Assembly: GCA_020736575.1 (NCBI GenBank)
Contig: JAGPYM010000017.1
Location: forward strand, 372,001-436,000
Length of the DNA stretch: 64,000 nt
Direction of reading: 5' to 3'
Origin: Thelonectria olida
Taxonomy: Eukaryota > Ascomycota > Sordariomycetes > Hypocreales > Nectriaceae
Below are positions 1-10,027 of this stretch, in pieces; within the stretch, counting starts at the first letter, position 1; every line of letters begins with the position of its first letter. Below the pieces are notes generated by a model, which saw nothing but the letters and a program-made list of their open reading frames with translations, had not been told where the DNA came from and ran no database searches. The translations under genes and the position numbers were made by a program.

Positions 1-360
1 ACCAGCCATAGAGACCGGGATAATGACCACGGCAACACGTACAACAGGTAACCTTCACGGTGACTGACATCCCAGGTCCAAGGAATAGGGAGACGCCAGG
101 AGAGCCTGAGAGGCGCGGCCGAGGCGGCATTCTCCGTCCACGCCCAGGAACCAAATGGTATATATGAGTCCCATCTTCAACACATCTCGAATCCATCTCA
201 GCTTGTCTCTTCATCGCCATCTTTTCACTCTCACTTCTTTCTTTCAAACTTCCGGACATCCAGTTGCAGGTCTTCTGAGTTCCGTCTTTTATACAACAAC
301 TCATTTCAATCATTCTCTGAACACCTTTCAAAAAAAGACTTCAACATTCCTTCGTCCGCA
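1..360 (+). promoter_or_regulatory. Promoter and 5' leader of the Gly/Pro-rich secreted protein gene
   Basis: No gene is visible before position 361. A TATATATG box lies at 159-166, about 200 nt before the ATG. It is followed by a long pyrimidine-rich stretch (about 195-260), typical of strongly expressed fungal genes. The boundaries are inferred from sequence alone. Confidence 0.45.
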
Positions 361-1185
361 ATGGCTGTCCTGTCTGTCCTTACCATGGCTCTGGCCATCT
401 CCTCTGGTGTCACTGCCAAGCCCATCTTTGGCCAAGGCAACTCTGGCACTGAGGCTATCGAGACCCCCAGCTTCGGTGGCGGCAACGCTGGCGAGACTCC
501 CGGCTTCGGAAACATCCCCATCAGCATCCCCACTGGCCTCGGCACGCCCGGTGCTGGCTTCGGCGGCGGCCAACAGACTCCCGGTGGTGACTTCGGTGGT
601 GCCATCCCCACTGCCATCCCTACTGGCCTTGGTGGCTTCGGTAAGCGCGAGGAGGACAACTTCGGCAGCGAGGATAACGCTGCCCAAACCCCTGGCGGCA
701 GCTTCGACGGTGGCTACACCTCTGGTGCTTCCTTCGGCGGCCCCAACCAGACCCCCGGCGGCGGCGACTTCGGTGGCCAGCACACTCCTGGTGCCGGCTT
801 TGGTGGCGGCTCGCACACCCCCGGCGCTGGTGGTCACGGTGGTCACCACACTCCCGGAGCCGGCCACGGCGACCACACCGGCTCTGGCTTTGGCGGTGGC
901 CAGCAGACCCCCGGTGCTGGTTTCGGTGGTGGCCAGGAGACTCCTGCTGCCGCTGCCTTCGGCGCCGCTGACTTTACTGGCACTCCCACTGGCGGCTTCG
1001 ATGGTGCTCGCCCTACTGGCCACCCCTCTGGCACTCCCCCTGCTGGTACTCCTCCTGCTGGCACTCCTGGCGGCCACGGTGGTCCCGGTGGTCACGGTGA
1101 CCACACTGGTTTCCCCAGTGGCGCCTCTGGCACCCCCGGCCCTCTCCCTACCTCCTTTCTCACCAAGGCTCGCCCTAGCTCTTAA
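361..1185 (+). CDS. Secreted Gly/Thr/Pro-rich repeat protein
   Basis: An intronless gene for 274 residues. Residues 1-19 form a signal peptide with a cleavage site at VTA/KP, so the product should be exported, probably to the wall or medium. The mature chain is almost entirely degenerate repeats of the type TPGAGFGGG and TPGGDFGG, with later His/Gly blocks (GHGGHHTPGAGHGDH) and a TPPAG run near residues 225-235. A single Lys-Arg pair at 95-96 (GFGKREEDN) could be a kexin site that splits the chain. There are no cysteines and no recognised catalytic domain. The start is chosen because ATG at 361 has a good context and leads straight into the signal peptide. The family is not recognised; it could be a structural matrix protein or a precursor of secreted peptides. 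Long open frames on both strands here are shadows of its GC-rich codon use. Confidence 0.8.
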   Translation: MAVLSVLTMALAISSGVTAKPIFGQGNSGTEAIETPSFGGGNAGETPGFGNIPISIPTGLGTPGAGFGGGQQTPGGDFGGAIPTAIPTGLGGFGKREEDNFGSEDNAAQTPGGSFDGGYTSGASFGGPNQTPGGGDFGGQHTPGAGFGGGSHTPGAGGHGGHHTPGAGHGDHTGSGFGGGQQTPGAGFGGGQETPAAAAFGAADFTGTPTGGFDGARPTGHPSGTPPAGTPPAGTPGGHGGPGGHGDHTGFPSGASGTPGPLPTSFLTKARPSS

Positions 1186-1301
1186 GCGGCGACTTTTGCA
1201 CTTCGCGATGGATCGTGTCAGACCGATGTTGGCACGGAAGATATGAAGAGAGCGAGTTGTTAATTGTATAATTGGGGTCGAGAAGCTGGTCTTTGGATCA
1301 T

Positions 1302-2516
1302 TCATTCTGTATCTAGTTCCATGGCGGCGTTTGTCGTCGTCAATGCAAAAATCTTGGCGAGCATAGACTCTTTCCACACACTGTAATCGGCGCGTTTCGT
1401 TTCGCTGAGAAAGTCGTACTTGTCTTGAAACATTGTGCCCGCTCGCTTAATTTGCACCTTGGGCATCGCCTCCTCATCGCCCATGTCGACGTCATCAAAT
1501 TGACTGCGCTGAGTGAGCTTTACGACATCGGCAATGCCTTGATACCAGTCATCGTTGAGCCAACCACGTTCATTGACCTTTGCAACCGCATCATCGAATT
1601 CTTTCGTCTTGAGGTTGCTGAACCCATGCCAGGCATCGCTCTCTTCCAAACCTCTAACGGTGACTTCTTGGCGCGCTCGGGCTAGTATGGCAAGAATTTC
1701 CTTTCGAAGAGGGACGTAGCCATCCCGGTCAATGGCTTCTCCTGACGCAAGAGCTCGAACTCGCATGGTGACATAGAAGTAAATGGCCGCAAGCAATGCC
1801 GTGACGTTCTGGAGTACCCATTCGTCCTCTGTCTTTTGTCCAGCGGGTGTCACTATGGCCTCTATGCCAGCAAGGATGGTGGGCGCCAACTTCTTGTAGT
1901 TTGTTTCCTGGCATATAAAACGTGTGGTGGGTTGAATCCAGGGGGGGAGGGTGTTTTCAATTGTGATGGCAGATGTTTTGCTTGCGGATTTTGCAGGGGT
2001 CCCAGCGGCAGTCTTGTTGGGGGTCCGGAATTGCGCGAGTGACATCTCTTTGGTTGGCGTTGCGCGTGAAGGTACTCGGGTGGCTGAGGCTGGAGAACTA
2101 TCAAGATTCCTCAATCTCGAGCTAGGCGTTCGTACTCGCCCAGAAGGCGTTCGAGGAGCGGATGCAGAATTTGGCAGAATGTTGTCGAGGTGAGCGTACA
2201 ACCGTTTGTATAGACGAGGGGGAATTGGCGGTCGAGGGTCAATTGGCGGGAGATTGAGTTGTATCTTTAGCCTGAGGATGGATGTTAGCTCATGATCAGA
2301 GGCTGTTGTGGGCAAAAGTTGACAATACCTATCACAAGCAATGTTTGCGCAAGCATAGGATCTTGCGATTTCTTCATCGGCCTTGAGAGTGCTTGCGCGA
2401 TGCATTGACTGAGCAAGGAGCGAGGTTGCGAGCTCAACCAGGGGTTTTGGAAGATCTGAGGAGAGCTGTGGCATCAAAGACAGCAACACCTTCTCGAGTT
2501 GAGTTTGGCGACTCAT
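1302..2516 (-). CDS. orc6: Origin recognition complex subunit 6 (ORC6)
   Basis: The subunit of the origin recognition complex that helps load MCM helicase onto replication origins in the nucleus. Two exons: 2516-2329 and 2271-1302, with a 57-nt intron (2328-2272; donor GTATTG, branch GCTAAC, acceptor CAG). The intron length is a multiple of three and has no stop, so the frame is open across it. The protein has 385 residues. The N-terminus (MSRQTQLEKVLLSLMPQL) begins the TFIIB/cyclin-like ORC6 fold. A basic Ser/Thr-Pro-rich linker follows (RTPSGRVRTPSSR, SRATPTKE), with possible CDK sites as in yeast ORC6, then a conserved helical C-terminal half. The frame extends upstream of 2516, but ATG 2516 is the start that fits the family. 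The assignment rests on overall recognition of the family, not on a catalytic motif. Confidence 0.8.
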   Translation of the reverse strand: MSRQTQLEKVLLSLMPQLSSDLPKPLVELATSLLAQSMHRASTLKADEEIARSYACANIACDRYCQLLPTTASDHELTSILRLKIQLNLPPIDPRPPIPPRLYKRLYAHLDNILPNSASAPRTPSGRVRTPSSRLRNLDSSPASATRVPSRATPTKEMSLAQFRTPNKTAAGTPAKSASKTSAITIENTLPPWIQPTTRFICQETNYKKLAPTILAGIEAIVTPAGQKTEDEWVLQNVTALLAAIYFYVTMRVRALASGEAIDRDGYVPLRKEILAILARARQEVTVRGLEESDAWHGFSNLKTKEFDDAVAKVNERGWLNDDWYQGIADVVKLTQRSQFDDVDMGDEEAMPKVQIKRAGTMFQDKYDFLSETKRADYSVWKESMLAKIFALTTTNAAMELDTE

Positions 2517-3261
2517 CTTGGCGATGATTTCTGGTGTTGGCGCTGTTGTTGTTGGCTCTAAGCGGGTGGTGCTGAAGTTAGGTCTGAGGTGCGTTGGTTG
2601 GAGTTCCATTAATGGAAGCCGAGTGGACGCGCTTGGTCGACGCGCCTGCCGAGCTTGGGGACGACAATTACGCCAAGTCACGGGCTCCGCCAAGCTACAA
2701 ATACAAAGGTATGGACAAGGAAGGTTTAGGTGACTTGCAGTAATTTGCGACACCCGTTTTGCCGAGAGACATGGGGAAGTCATGGCCGGCAACTACCTAT
2801 TTTGCCTACTTAAATGGTTTGTCTTTGTCCCCGTGGACTGAAATGTTTCATTCAAAATAGGTCGTCAGACACCATGAATGCTATTGCAGATACAGTACCA
2901 CTCGAGATGCAACACCCTGGAGTTCTACGTAGTAGGTCTCTAGCGTCCCAACTGCAGCGCTCATCCCGCGTAATGTGGCTTTCAAGCCCCCTGTCCTCCA
3001 GCCGTTTAAGCGTTAGCTCCCCGCCGCCACCATGGCCCCCCGTGGCTGGTCCACCCCTGACAACGTCCACCCATTACGACAGTGGCCACGACCAAGTTGA
3101 CTTTTGATATCGAATCACTTGCAATCTCCTTTGGCGATCCTTTGTGTTTCTCCTCTTCTCCTGTCTCCTCAGCCTTCCGTCTCTGCTTCTCTCCGCTTTC
3201 TCCCGAGTCGCGGCTTCAATTGCATTTGCAGAGTCTCTTATCGCAGCGCAACCAGCTCAAG
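2517..3261. other. Intergenic region, divergent promoters of orc6 and the EF-hand gene
   Basis: No coding sequence is supported. A palindrome CTACGTAG lies at 2925-2932. A pyrimidine-rich leader (about 3140-3235) precedes the EF-hand gene. An open frame reaching back to about 3082 begins only with GTG and is read here as 5' UTR. Confidence 0.5.
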
Positions 3262-3925
3262 ATGCGCCCAACTGTCCTCAGCCTCGCCTTCGCCGGCCTC
3301 GCCGCCGCGCATGGTGGCGCCAGCGTGCAAAAGCCTATTGTTGATGCGAATGCCAACTGGATGACGAAGCATATGGCTGGTACGTGTTTCTCTTAGGCGA
3401 TGCCGTTGCTGCTACTGGTATTCTAACAAGTGACCTACAGAGGAGCACCACATGGACAACTGGGACGCAGGTGCCTTCTTCGCTCTGCACGATTACAACA
3501 GCAACGGCCGGTGGGAGGGCTCCGAGCTCCAGCGCACGTATGGTCTCATGGACGATTCGAACAAGGGCATGAGCGCGGCTCGAAAAGACGAAGTTCTCAA
3601 CATCCTGCTACACCTCCTCGACGAAGACAACGATGGCGAGGTCAGTCGCCAAGAGTTCCTCAACTTCATTGCTCAGGGCAAGACGCTCCCCGACCTAAAC
3701 ACTGGCCCCGGCCACCACGGTGACGACGAGTACGAGTATGAGATTCACCATTGGGAGAAGTACCACGACGAGAACACGAAGCTCGAGGACTTGACACACC
3801 CAGAGGACATTGAGCATTTCAAGAAGCATGAGCAGATGGAAGACGAGGAGGGTCGCCTCGAGGCCCTCAACAAGATCGCCATTGTTGAAGCAAACATTCC
3901 CCAGAAGTTCCGAAGGCAATCTTAG
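3262..3925 (+). CDS. Secretory-pathway EF-hand calcium-binding protein (Ssp120-like)
   Basis: Two exons, 3262-3379 and 3441-3925, with a 61-nt intron (GTACGT...CTACAG), give 200 residues. Residues 1-16 are a signal peptide ending AAA/HGG. Two canonical EF-hand loops are visible: D57-E68 (DYNSNGRWEGSE) and D100-E111 (DEDNDGEVSRQE). A long acidic, charged C-terminal tail follows (HGDDEYEYEIHHWEKYHDEN). Length, signal peptide and paired EF hands match the fungal Ssp120/nucleobindin-like family, which binds calcium in the secretory pathway. No HDEL-type retention signal is present; the protein ends KFRRQS. The gene converges on the Trm12 gene, leaving only about 115 nt between the two stop codons, so the 3' UTRs may overlap. 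Confidence 0.85.
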
Positions 3926-4039
3926 TGTGCATATAGATGGGTTTGGTTTGTTTTGCGTCCTTACTTGCAGCGGCTGTACATGGGGATTGGGCGGCGCGTA
4001 TGATATCATGACGGATGACCTGTACTTTGGATAATATTG

Positions 4040-5212
4040 CTATTGACAGTTAGATCTTGTAGTAACATGTACGTCAAAGACGCAGTGCCAGACACCTGGC
4101 GCAAACGTCTTGACCAATTCGATATGTTCAACCTTGGCCGTTCGCACCTGCACGCCGTCTATCCAACCCTCAAATCCGCGCTGAATCTCGTCCCGCCTAG
4201 TCTCTGTGTCGTGGACGCCCACGTTCTCGTGGAGGTGTAGCCACGCCTCAGACGAAGGCGCGCACATTTCCAATGTATTCTTCCATACTGGCTCGCTCGT
4301 GGGCAGGAAACCACAGTTGATGTGCTGGATATCTCGAGCGATGCCCTGATCTTGTAGTGACTGTATTCGGCCGAGCGCCTCCTGGTTGCTCTCGAGGAAC
4401 ACTACTATCTGCTCTCCGCCAGCAAGAATATCGGCGACCGGGAGGAGTAAGCCTTCTCCTTGAACGACCTTCACAGTCCACTTGTTGGCTTTCGCGCCTC
4501 GACGCAAGCCCTCGACGCTCCAAGGGTTGATCTCCCAGCACAGCACTCTCATCCCGAGTCGCGCATACGAGAAGACAAAGTACCCAATGCCCGCGTATAG
4601 GTCCACGGCCCAAGGTCCACCAGATAAACCAGTCTCTAACTTTCCGAGCGTCCGCTTGCCCATGTCGAGCAATCTAGCCTTCTCCTTGATGTTGCCCCGA
4701 CTGAACATGGTCCACCTAGGGGCCCAGGTCTGGAAGATGCCGTTCTGCTTCGTCGATACCCAGAGCGCCTTATCAAAGTCGTTTGCAGTCGGGCCTTCGG
4801 CTGCGACACTGGCTTGGCCAAAGTCGCCGTGAAGAATGCGAAGTCCACTTGGACTTCTCAAGACGTTCTCATCCTCGGCGCCATCCTTTCGCAGAGGAAT
4901 ACCCTCGTTGGCCGCCAGGTGCGTCAGCGGCTCTTTGGCTTGAGTCGAGAGTTCCTTTAATATCAAAGACCATAGTTGGGCGGAAGAATCTTGGTCGGCG
5001 TTGCGTAAGGTCGCTATCCAGATATCGGCTGTGAAGCTACCGGATGGGAGTAATGCCATTGGCTCGTATATAGTGAAGCGCTTTGGTGCGCTGTTAAATA
5101 GCTCATTCTTCCATTTCAGCTCGTCTTTTCCATCTGGTGTAGATACAGACGATATCCAAGTCTGTATGGCAGATTGAATTGGGCTTGCCTTTGCTGTTTT
5201 CTGTTTAGGCAT
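4040..5212 (-). CDS. trm12: tRNA wybutosine-synthesizing protein 2 (TYW2/Trm12), SAM-dependent 3-amino-3-carboxypropyl transferase
   Basis: A single-exon gene for 390 residues. TYW2 transfers the 3-amino-3-carboxypropyl group of S-adenosylmethionine to the wybutosine precursor at G37 of tRNA-Phe in the cytoplasm. A Rossmann-type SAM site is visible: motif I DLYAGIGYF at about 204-212, then an acidic motif II with CWEINPWSVEGL at about 225-236. The TYW2-type lead-in PRWTMFSRGNIKEKARLL lies near 165-182. ATG 5212 (MPKQKTAKAS) is preferred over the frame's upstream extension, which has no family similarity. The last codons converge on the EF-hand gene. Confidence 0.88.
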   Translation of the reverse strand: MPKQKTAKASPIQSAIQTWISSVSTPDGKDELKWKNELFNSAPKRFTIYEPMALLPSGSFTADIWIATLRNADQDSSAQLWSLILKELSTQAKEPLTHLAANEGIPLRKDGAEDENVLRSPSGLRILHGDFGQASVAAEGPTANDFDKALWVSTKQNGIFQTWAPRWTMFSRGNIKEKARLLDMGKRTLGKLETGLSGGPWAVDLYAGIGYFVFSYARLGMRVLCWEINPWSVEGLRRGAKANKWTVKVVQGEGLLLPVADILAGGEQIVVFLESNQEALGRIQSLQDQGIARDIQHINCGFLPTSEPVWKNTLEMCAPSSEAWLHLHENVGVHDTETRRDEIQRGFEGWIDGVQVRTAKVEHIELVKTFAPGVWHCVFDVHVTTRSNCQ

Positions 5213-5552
5213 GGTTGTGTGAAGTGGAAAAAACACCGAGCCTAAATTGTGTGGTCCAGACTCAACATACCTAGGTACCAAGGTGCACCACAGCAAATAG
5301 TCCTCAAACATATGGAAAGCCCTCTCTCCAGAGCCCTACATCTTGAGAAAGAGCATTTTCAAGATTTCCAAGGTGAGATATTCAATGCACATGACTTAGA
5401 AACGGAACATTGTCCCATTTGATTCTTAAATTGTCGATGTTCTAGCCAAATAACCTGTCCTGTTCCCACCCCTCAAGTCCATGGATATCTTGACCCTATG
5501 CTATTCTACAGGCAACACCAATTCATTGCTTCCGTTACGTGTATGTCATTCA
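5213..5552. other. Short intergenic spacer
   Basis: Lies between the Trm12 start and the PPG1 stop. It contains a TACCTAGGTA palindrome near 5268-5277 and A/T-rich sequence. No coding signal is visible. Confidence 0.5.
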
Positions 5553-6927
5553 TCACAAGAAATAGTCACCGGGTCCTCTCCTGCCGGAAGGCACGTGTCT
5601 CTGATCATCTGGCACAGCCGAGAAGATGCTAAACTTGGGGTTGAGGTCCTTGTCCACAGCCATGATGGACGCAACATTACCACAACGGTAACAGTAGTTT
5701 GGAGCCGACCACACTGTTACAACAGAGTTCTCGGGGAAATGATACTGGTCTGGTTAGCAATTATTCAGACAAGACGTAGTTCAAGCCGCATACCTTGTAT
5801 CCTTCGTTGACTAGCTGATGCGCTCGCGCAATCAACTTCAAGCCGTTAACATGATTAAATTCCGTCGCTACCTTGTCGCCAAAGAGCCAGCCGGCACCGC
5901 GAGGGCTGACGGCCCATGTTTCGACATCTTCTGGATCCGACCACACCAGGTCACAAAAAGCGCCCTCGTGAGGAATCTCTTGTGCACGGGCGACGACACG
6001 GATCTGATCGATAGTTCTGATCTCGGGACTCAACCCTCCGTGGACACAGAGAATCTCGCCATCAATAATGGCCGCGAGGACGAGGAAGTCGAAGACATGG
6101 CAGCAAGCCTTCCAAACTGAGGCATTGCCGTACTTTGTTTGGCACTCCTCGTAGAATCCGTAGACCTGGGTGATCTGTCTCGACTCGTGATTTCCACGAA
6201 CGAGGATTATTCGATCGGGGTATCTGCACAGTTGGTCAGCAGGGAAACTGGGTGCGTGTATCAGGGAGTGCGTACTTGGCTTTGAGGCACATGAGTAATG
6301 TGAATGTTTCTAAGCTAAAGTATCCTCGGTCGACAAAGTCACCCAGGAAGATGTAGCGAGTCTCAGCACTCTGGCTCTGCGTGGCGGTTACACTGACTCC
6401 AGAGTCTAGTCGGTCGGCCATGGTTGCATCGGGGTCCTCTTCCGCCTCCTCAGCCTCTGCCTCATCGGCGCCCTCGGTTCCGCTACCGCTGGGGGCATCA
6501 CCGGAGGACTTTATCTTCTTCCTCAACTTGGGGTTTGTGATTTCGGTAGGGGGTTCGATATCGTCGGATGTGATTACGTTCGTTATCGTCTTCGGGGCCT
6601 GGACGTTTGACTCGCCGGGCATACCACCCGACACTCGGAAGAGCTCGAGAAGATCGTAGAACTGTCCGTGGATGTCGCCGCATACGGTGACGGGAGTGCA
6701 GACCGGCTGAATGTTGGACTCTGGACAAACAAGTCAGCGCGTCCCGATGGCCAAACGCTGGCGACAGCAAACTCACCTTCCATCAAGATCTCCTTGACCT
6801 TCTCGCAGAGCTCCTTCATCGCTCTCTCAGGCAGATAGTGGCACTGTTTGGCCTCTTCCAGCCATTCATCAATCCCAGCATTGGGCCCCAGGTTAGCAGG
6901 GCCCGGTCGAGGCACGTTTGAAGCCAT
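5553..6927 (-). CDS. ppg1: PP2A-like serine/threonine protein phosphatase catalytic subunit (PPG1 type)
   Basis: A metallophosphatase of the PPP family that removes phosphate from Ser/Thr. Four exons (6927-6777, 6720-6276, 6223-5794, 5744-5553) with introns of 56, 52 and 49 nt give 405 residues. The PPP signatures are intact: GDIHGQ at 65-70, GDFVDRG at 177-183, GNHESR at 209-214, then HGGLSPE and the substrate-pocket [11 protein letters not shown]. The chain ends DYFL, the leucine tail typical of PP2A-like enzymes and the site of carboxymethylation in PP2A. Unusually, about 90 residues rich in Asp/Glu/Ser/Thr (about 82-171) separate GDIHG from GDFVDRG, where PP2A and PP4 have about 30. The C-terminal half is closest to PP2A/Ppg1 by inspection. 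PPG1 is the catalytic subunit of the Far/STRIPAK-linked phosphatase in yeast. The gene diverges from UPF3 across a 542-nt shared upstream region. Confidence 0.88.
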
Positions 6928-7469
6928 AATATGGCATACCCCGTCGCAGAAAGCAAGATAATTAGGCGGCGGGGGATGTTATGAATATATACCAGCTCAG
7001 CGATGCAAGGCGATGCGGGTGGTACCTTGAGCCTCTGGCTGGCCCTCACGGAGTGACTGGGGGGTGGGTCGTTTGATAATGGAGGGGTGTGATCGTGAGA
7101 CGCCCGGGAATACTTCGGCACTTATAAAGCCACTGTGTGAATGGGCGAGACCTAACAGCGCATTGGAAGACTCCATGGATTAGGGGAAAACGTTGATGAA
7201 ATTTCGGCATTGTCTTAACCACTTCTTCGATTCGTTTTCCATCTCAAAATTCATCAACAATAGTCCTTTCTCCAGTCAGGCCTGATTGCACGTGAGATCT
7301 CTCCCATCTGGCTAATCGCATATTCACGCAGCTGCCCCACCGTCATTTGGCGGGGCACCTCGCAAGCACAGGAGACTCATCGAGCAATCGACGAAGCCCT
7401 TGAAGATTCGTATCTCAGCCTTATTTCTTGGATTCAACGCCACCATCGGGAACTCTTGCGGCATGCACA
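6928..7469. promoter_or_regulatory. Bidirectional promoter region between ppg1 and upf3
   Basis: The two start codons face away from each other across 542 nt. No coding sequence is supported. The region contains A-rich and CT-rich patches but no clear TATA box, as expected for housekeeping genes. Confidence 0.45.
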
Positions 7470-9511
7470 ATGTCACCGCAGTCTCCGAAAGTCCTGTCCC
7501 GTCGGGCTAATGGGGTTGGGTCTGGCTCATCGGGTCCGGCCAACGAATCATCCAAGGTGAGCCTCAAAGCACAGGTCACTTTGATATCTAACCCAGACCA
7601 GGGCAAGGCATCTCAAGAGAGCAAGGCGCCCAACAAACCAGGCCGAGGAAGAGGTTTCGTCAACAAGTCTAACGACAATTCCAAGGTACGTAATGAGTTG
7701 CCAGACGTGGGAAAGTAAGACCCAGTGACTAACATGACCAAAGAATGCGACTGAGGGTGAGGCTCCTAGACCACCCAAGTCGAAGCCTCAGAATGAAGGC
7801 GAGAAACTCACGATCCGACGACTTCCTCCGGGAATGACTCAGGCAGAGTTCACTTCTATTTTGGGGGATGATTGGCAAGTGGGCAAGGGCAAAGTTGACT
7901 GGTTCTCCTTTGAGCTAGGCAAGGTTTCCAAAGAGTACGTTCAATCTCACGCCTGGCATAATGCGCTGACATGAGGCTTAAAGCCCAGCAAAGCCCTCAA
8001 GGCCTGGTCGAGCCTATATTCATGTCATCAAGAAAGATGATATACTTGCTCTGAGTGAGGCTGTTCGAACCGCCACCTGGGAGGATGCTAAGGGTACCTT
8101 CACTAATCCATCTCTGATTGGACCACCGGCGGTTGAGTTTGCCATTTACAAAAAGATCCCAAGCAATAAGAAGCGATCGGATGCACGCCAGGGAACCATC
8201 GACCAGGATCCCGAATTTATGGCATTCCTTGAGGACCTCGCAAACCCAACACCCCCCAGGGATACTACTGAAGCAGATGACGCAGAGGATCTCACCAAAG
8301 CAGAGACAAAGGTCACGACCACTCCGCTGATTGAGTATCTCAAGGAGAAGAAGGCGAACAAAGCTAAGGATGCTGCGTCTTCCAAGGGCTCTAAGGGAGA
8401 GTCCAGGGGCAAGGGTAAAGGGACGTCCAAAGATGAAGAGTCAAGCAAAAAGAAGGGCAAGGAGTCCAAGGCCGAAAAGGCTCCGAAAGAGACTGTCAAA
8501 ATTCTCACCAAGAAGGCCGCCACTGAGCAGGCAGCTGCTGCTGCCAAGAACGCAGCCAGCCAGATCAAGGAGTCCACCGCCCAGGAAGCGGCGCATAAGA
8601 GTCGACGCGCTGGCATCGCTGCGGCGGCCCGAATTCTTCAGCGAGACCTCGGCCTCAGCCCTGGTAGTGCACATAGGAAGGCACGTCAGGATGCGGCCAA
8701 GGCAGACGCAAGTGCTAAACCTTCTTCGAGCAAGGAACCTGCTACTCCGGCAACTACTGAGCGACCTGCGTCACCTGCTAAGCCTGTCGACACCCCTGCT
8801 TCCAGCTCCAAGAACCGATCCGCCAACCCTCCCGCATCAAAGTCACAGACTTCAACTCGCAGAGGCCGAGGCGGCAAGAACTCCGATAAAGGCAAAGCTA
8901 CGGATACCGGGGCAACTCAACCATCTGCTACTAAGACCCCGGTAGTCTTGCTCAAGAAGAATGCCGAGGTCGAAGCTCCTCCTCCATCGACGCCAAGTGC
9001 TCCCCCCCTGCAGCCCACAAGCCAGGCGAACAACCCGAAAGCGGGTTCGGCAACGTCTGGCAACTCCAAGGGCTCTTCAAACAAGTCACAAAAGAAGGCT
9101 CCGGCTGTTACACCCGACGCGACCCGTGGCTTTGTTAAGCATGCTAACCCCTCGCAAGGTGTGACCGAAGCTCTCCTCAAGCAGTCGCTCGAGACATTTG
9201 GCACCATCACCTTCGTTGAGATCGATAAGCGCAAGGGCTTCGCATATGTTGACTTTACTGAGCACGAGAGTCTGGTCAAGGCCGTAACAGCCAGCCCCAT
9301 CACTGTTGCGCAGGGCACCGTGCAAGTATTAGAGCGCAAGGACAAGAAACCTGCAAATGCACCATCAACCGCGTCAGGATCATCTACATCAGCTGCGCCA
9401 GAGAAGACGTCTGGGCGGGGCCGACGTGGACGTGGAGGTGGCGGCAAAGGCAATGCTTCCAATACGAACAGCAACCAGGCTGCTGCAACTGTTGCAAGCA
9501 GTGGTGGTTGA
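7470..9511 (+). CDS. upf3: Nonsense-mediated mRNA decay factor UPF3 (Smg4/UPF3)
   Basis: UPF3 links exon-junction or terminating-ribosome signals to UPF2/UPF1 in nonsense-mediated decay. Three exons (7470-7685, 7744-7934, 7984-9511) with introns of 58 and 49 nt give 644 residues. The Smg4/UPF3 RNP-type domain runs from about residue 92 (KLTIRRLPPGMTQAEF) to about 230, with the characteristic GPPAVEFAIYKKIP and DPEFMAFLEDL. A long Lys/Ala/Ser-rich basic linker follows. A second RRM-like domain sits near 515-590 (TRGFVKHANP... KGFAYVDFTEHESLVKAV), then an RGG-type tail (GRGRRGRGGGGKG). The start at 7470 is the first ATG in frame; an ATG at 7463 is out of frame. Confidence 0.87.
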
Positions 9512-10027
9512 GAAGGAACAAGCAATGTTACGGAATCGAACATCTCTAGCATCAGCAATACTCGAAGCGATATCTGCAAGGCCGTCCTGCTGACTAGCTG
9601 AGGATTAAGCTACCTGAAGCCAGCGGGTCTTCCCAGGCCCATGCCCAACACTGAGGAGCGCATTCAGCTCTCCATTGTTGGCCGGTCCGCCTGGCGGCGC
9701 CTAGCGAAGAGTTACTAGCGGCAGTCCATCGTCTGCCGGACATCCAGGAAGCAATCGTGTCAGATGCCTTAGGGCGGAAGTTGCGGCGGTTGCATGCCGC
9801 GAAGGTTGGCTGCTAGGAGGTCAAACTTGGCTCTGGAGCTCAGCTATTCACATCAGAGCATCGGTAGCGTTCACAAGAGAGGGGGCGATGTATGAGTGGG
9901 GACGAGGACCATGGACCGTCGAGTAAAGAAATACAGATCATTACGTTCTCATGATGTTTGCGTGCTTCGTATACCCAAATCCAACCTTTCCGCATCCGCC
10001 ACATCATCAGGATGATAACAAACCCCT
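9512..10027. other. Intergenic region between convergent genes
   Basis: Holds the 3' flanks of upf3 and of the minus-strand membrane protein gene. No gene or repeat is recognised. Confidence 0.4.

Noticed and set aside
155..1377. Long open frames on both strands overlapping the Gly/Pro-rich gene (363 codons plus, 349 codons minus)
   Set aside because: They are shadow frames created by the GC-rich, low-stop repeats. Only the 361-1185 frame has a signal peptide and ordered repeats.
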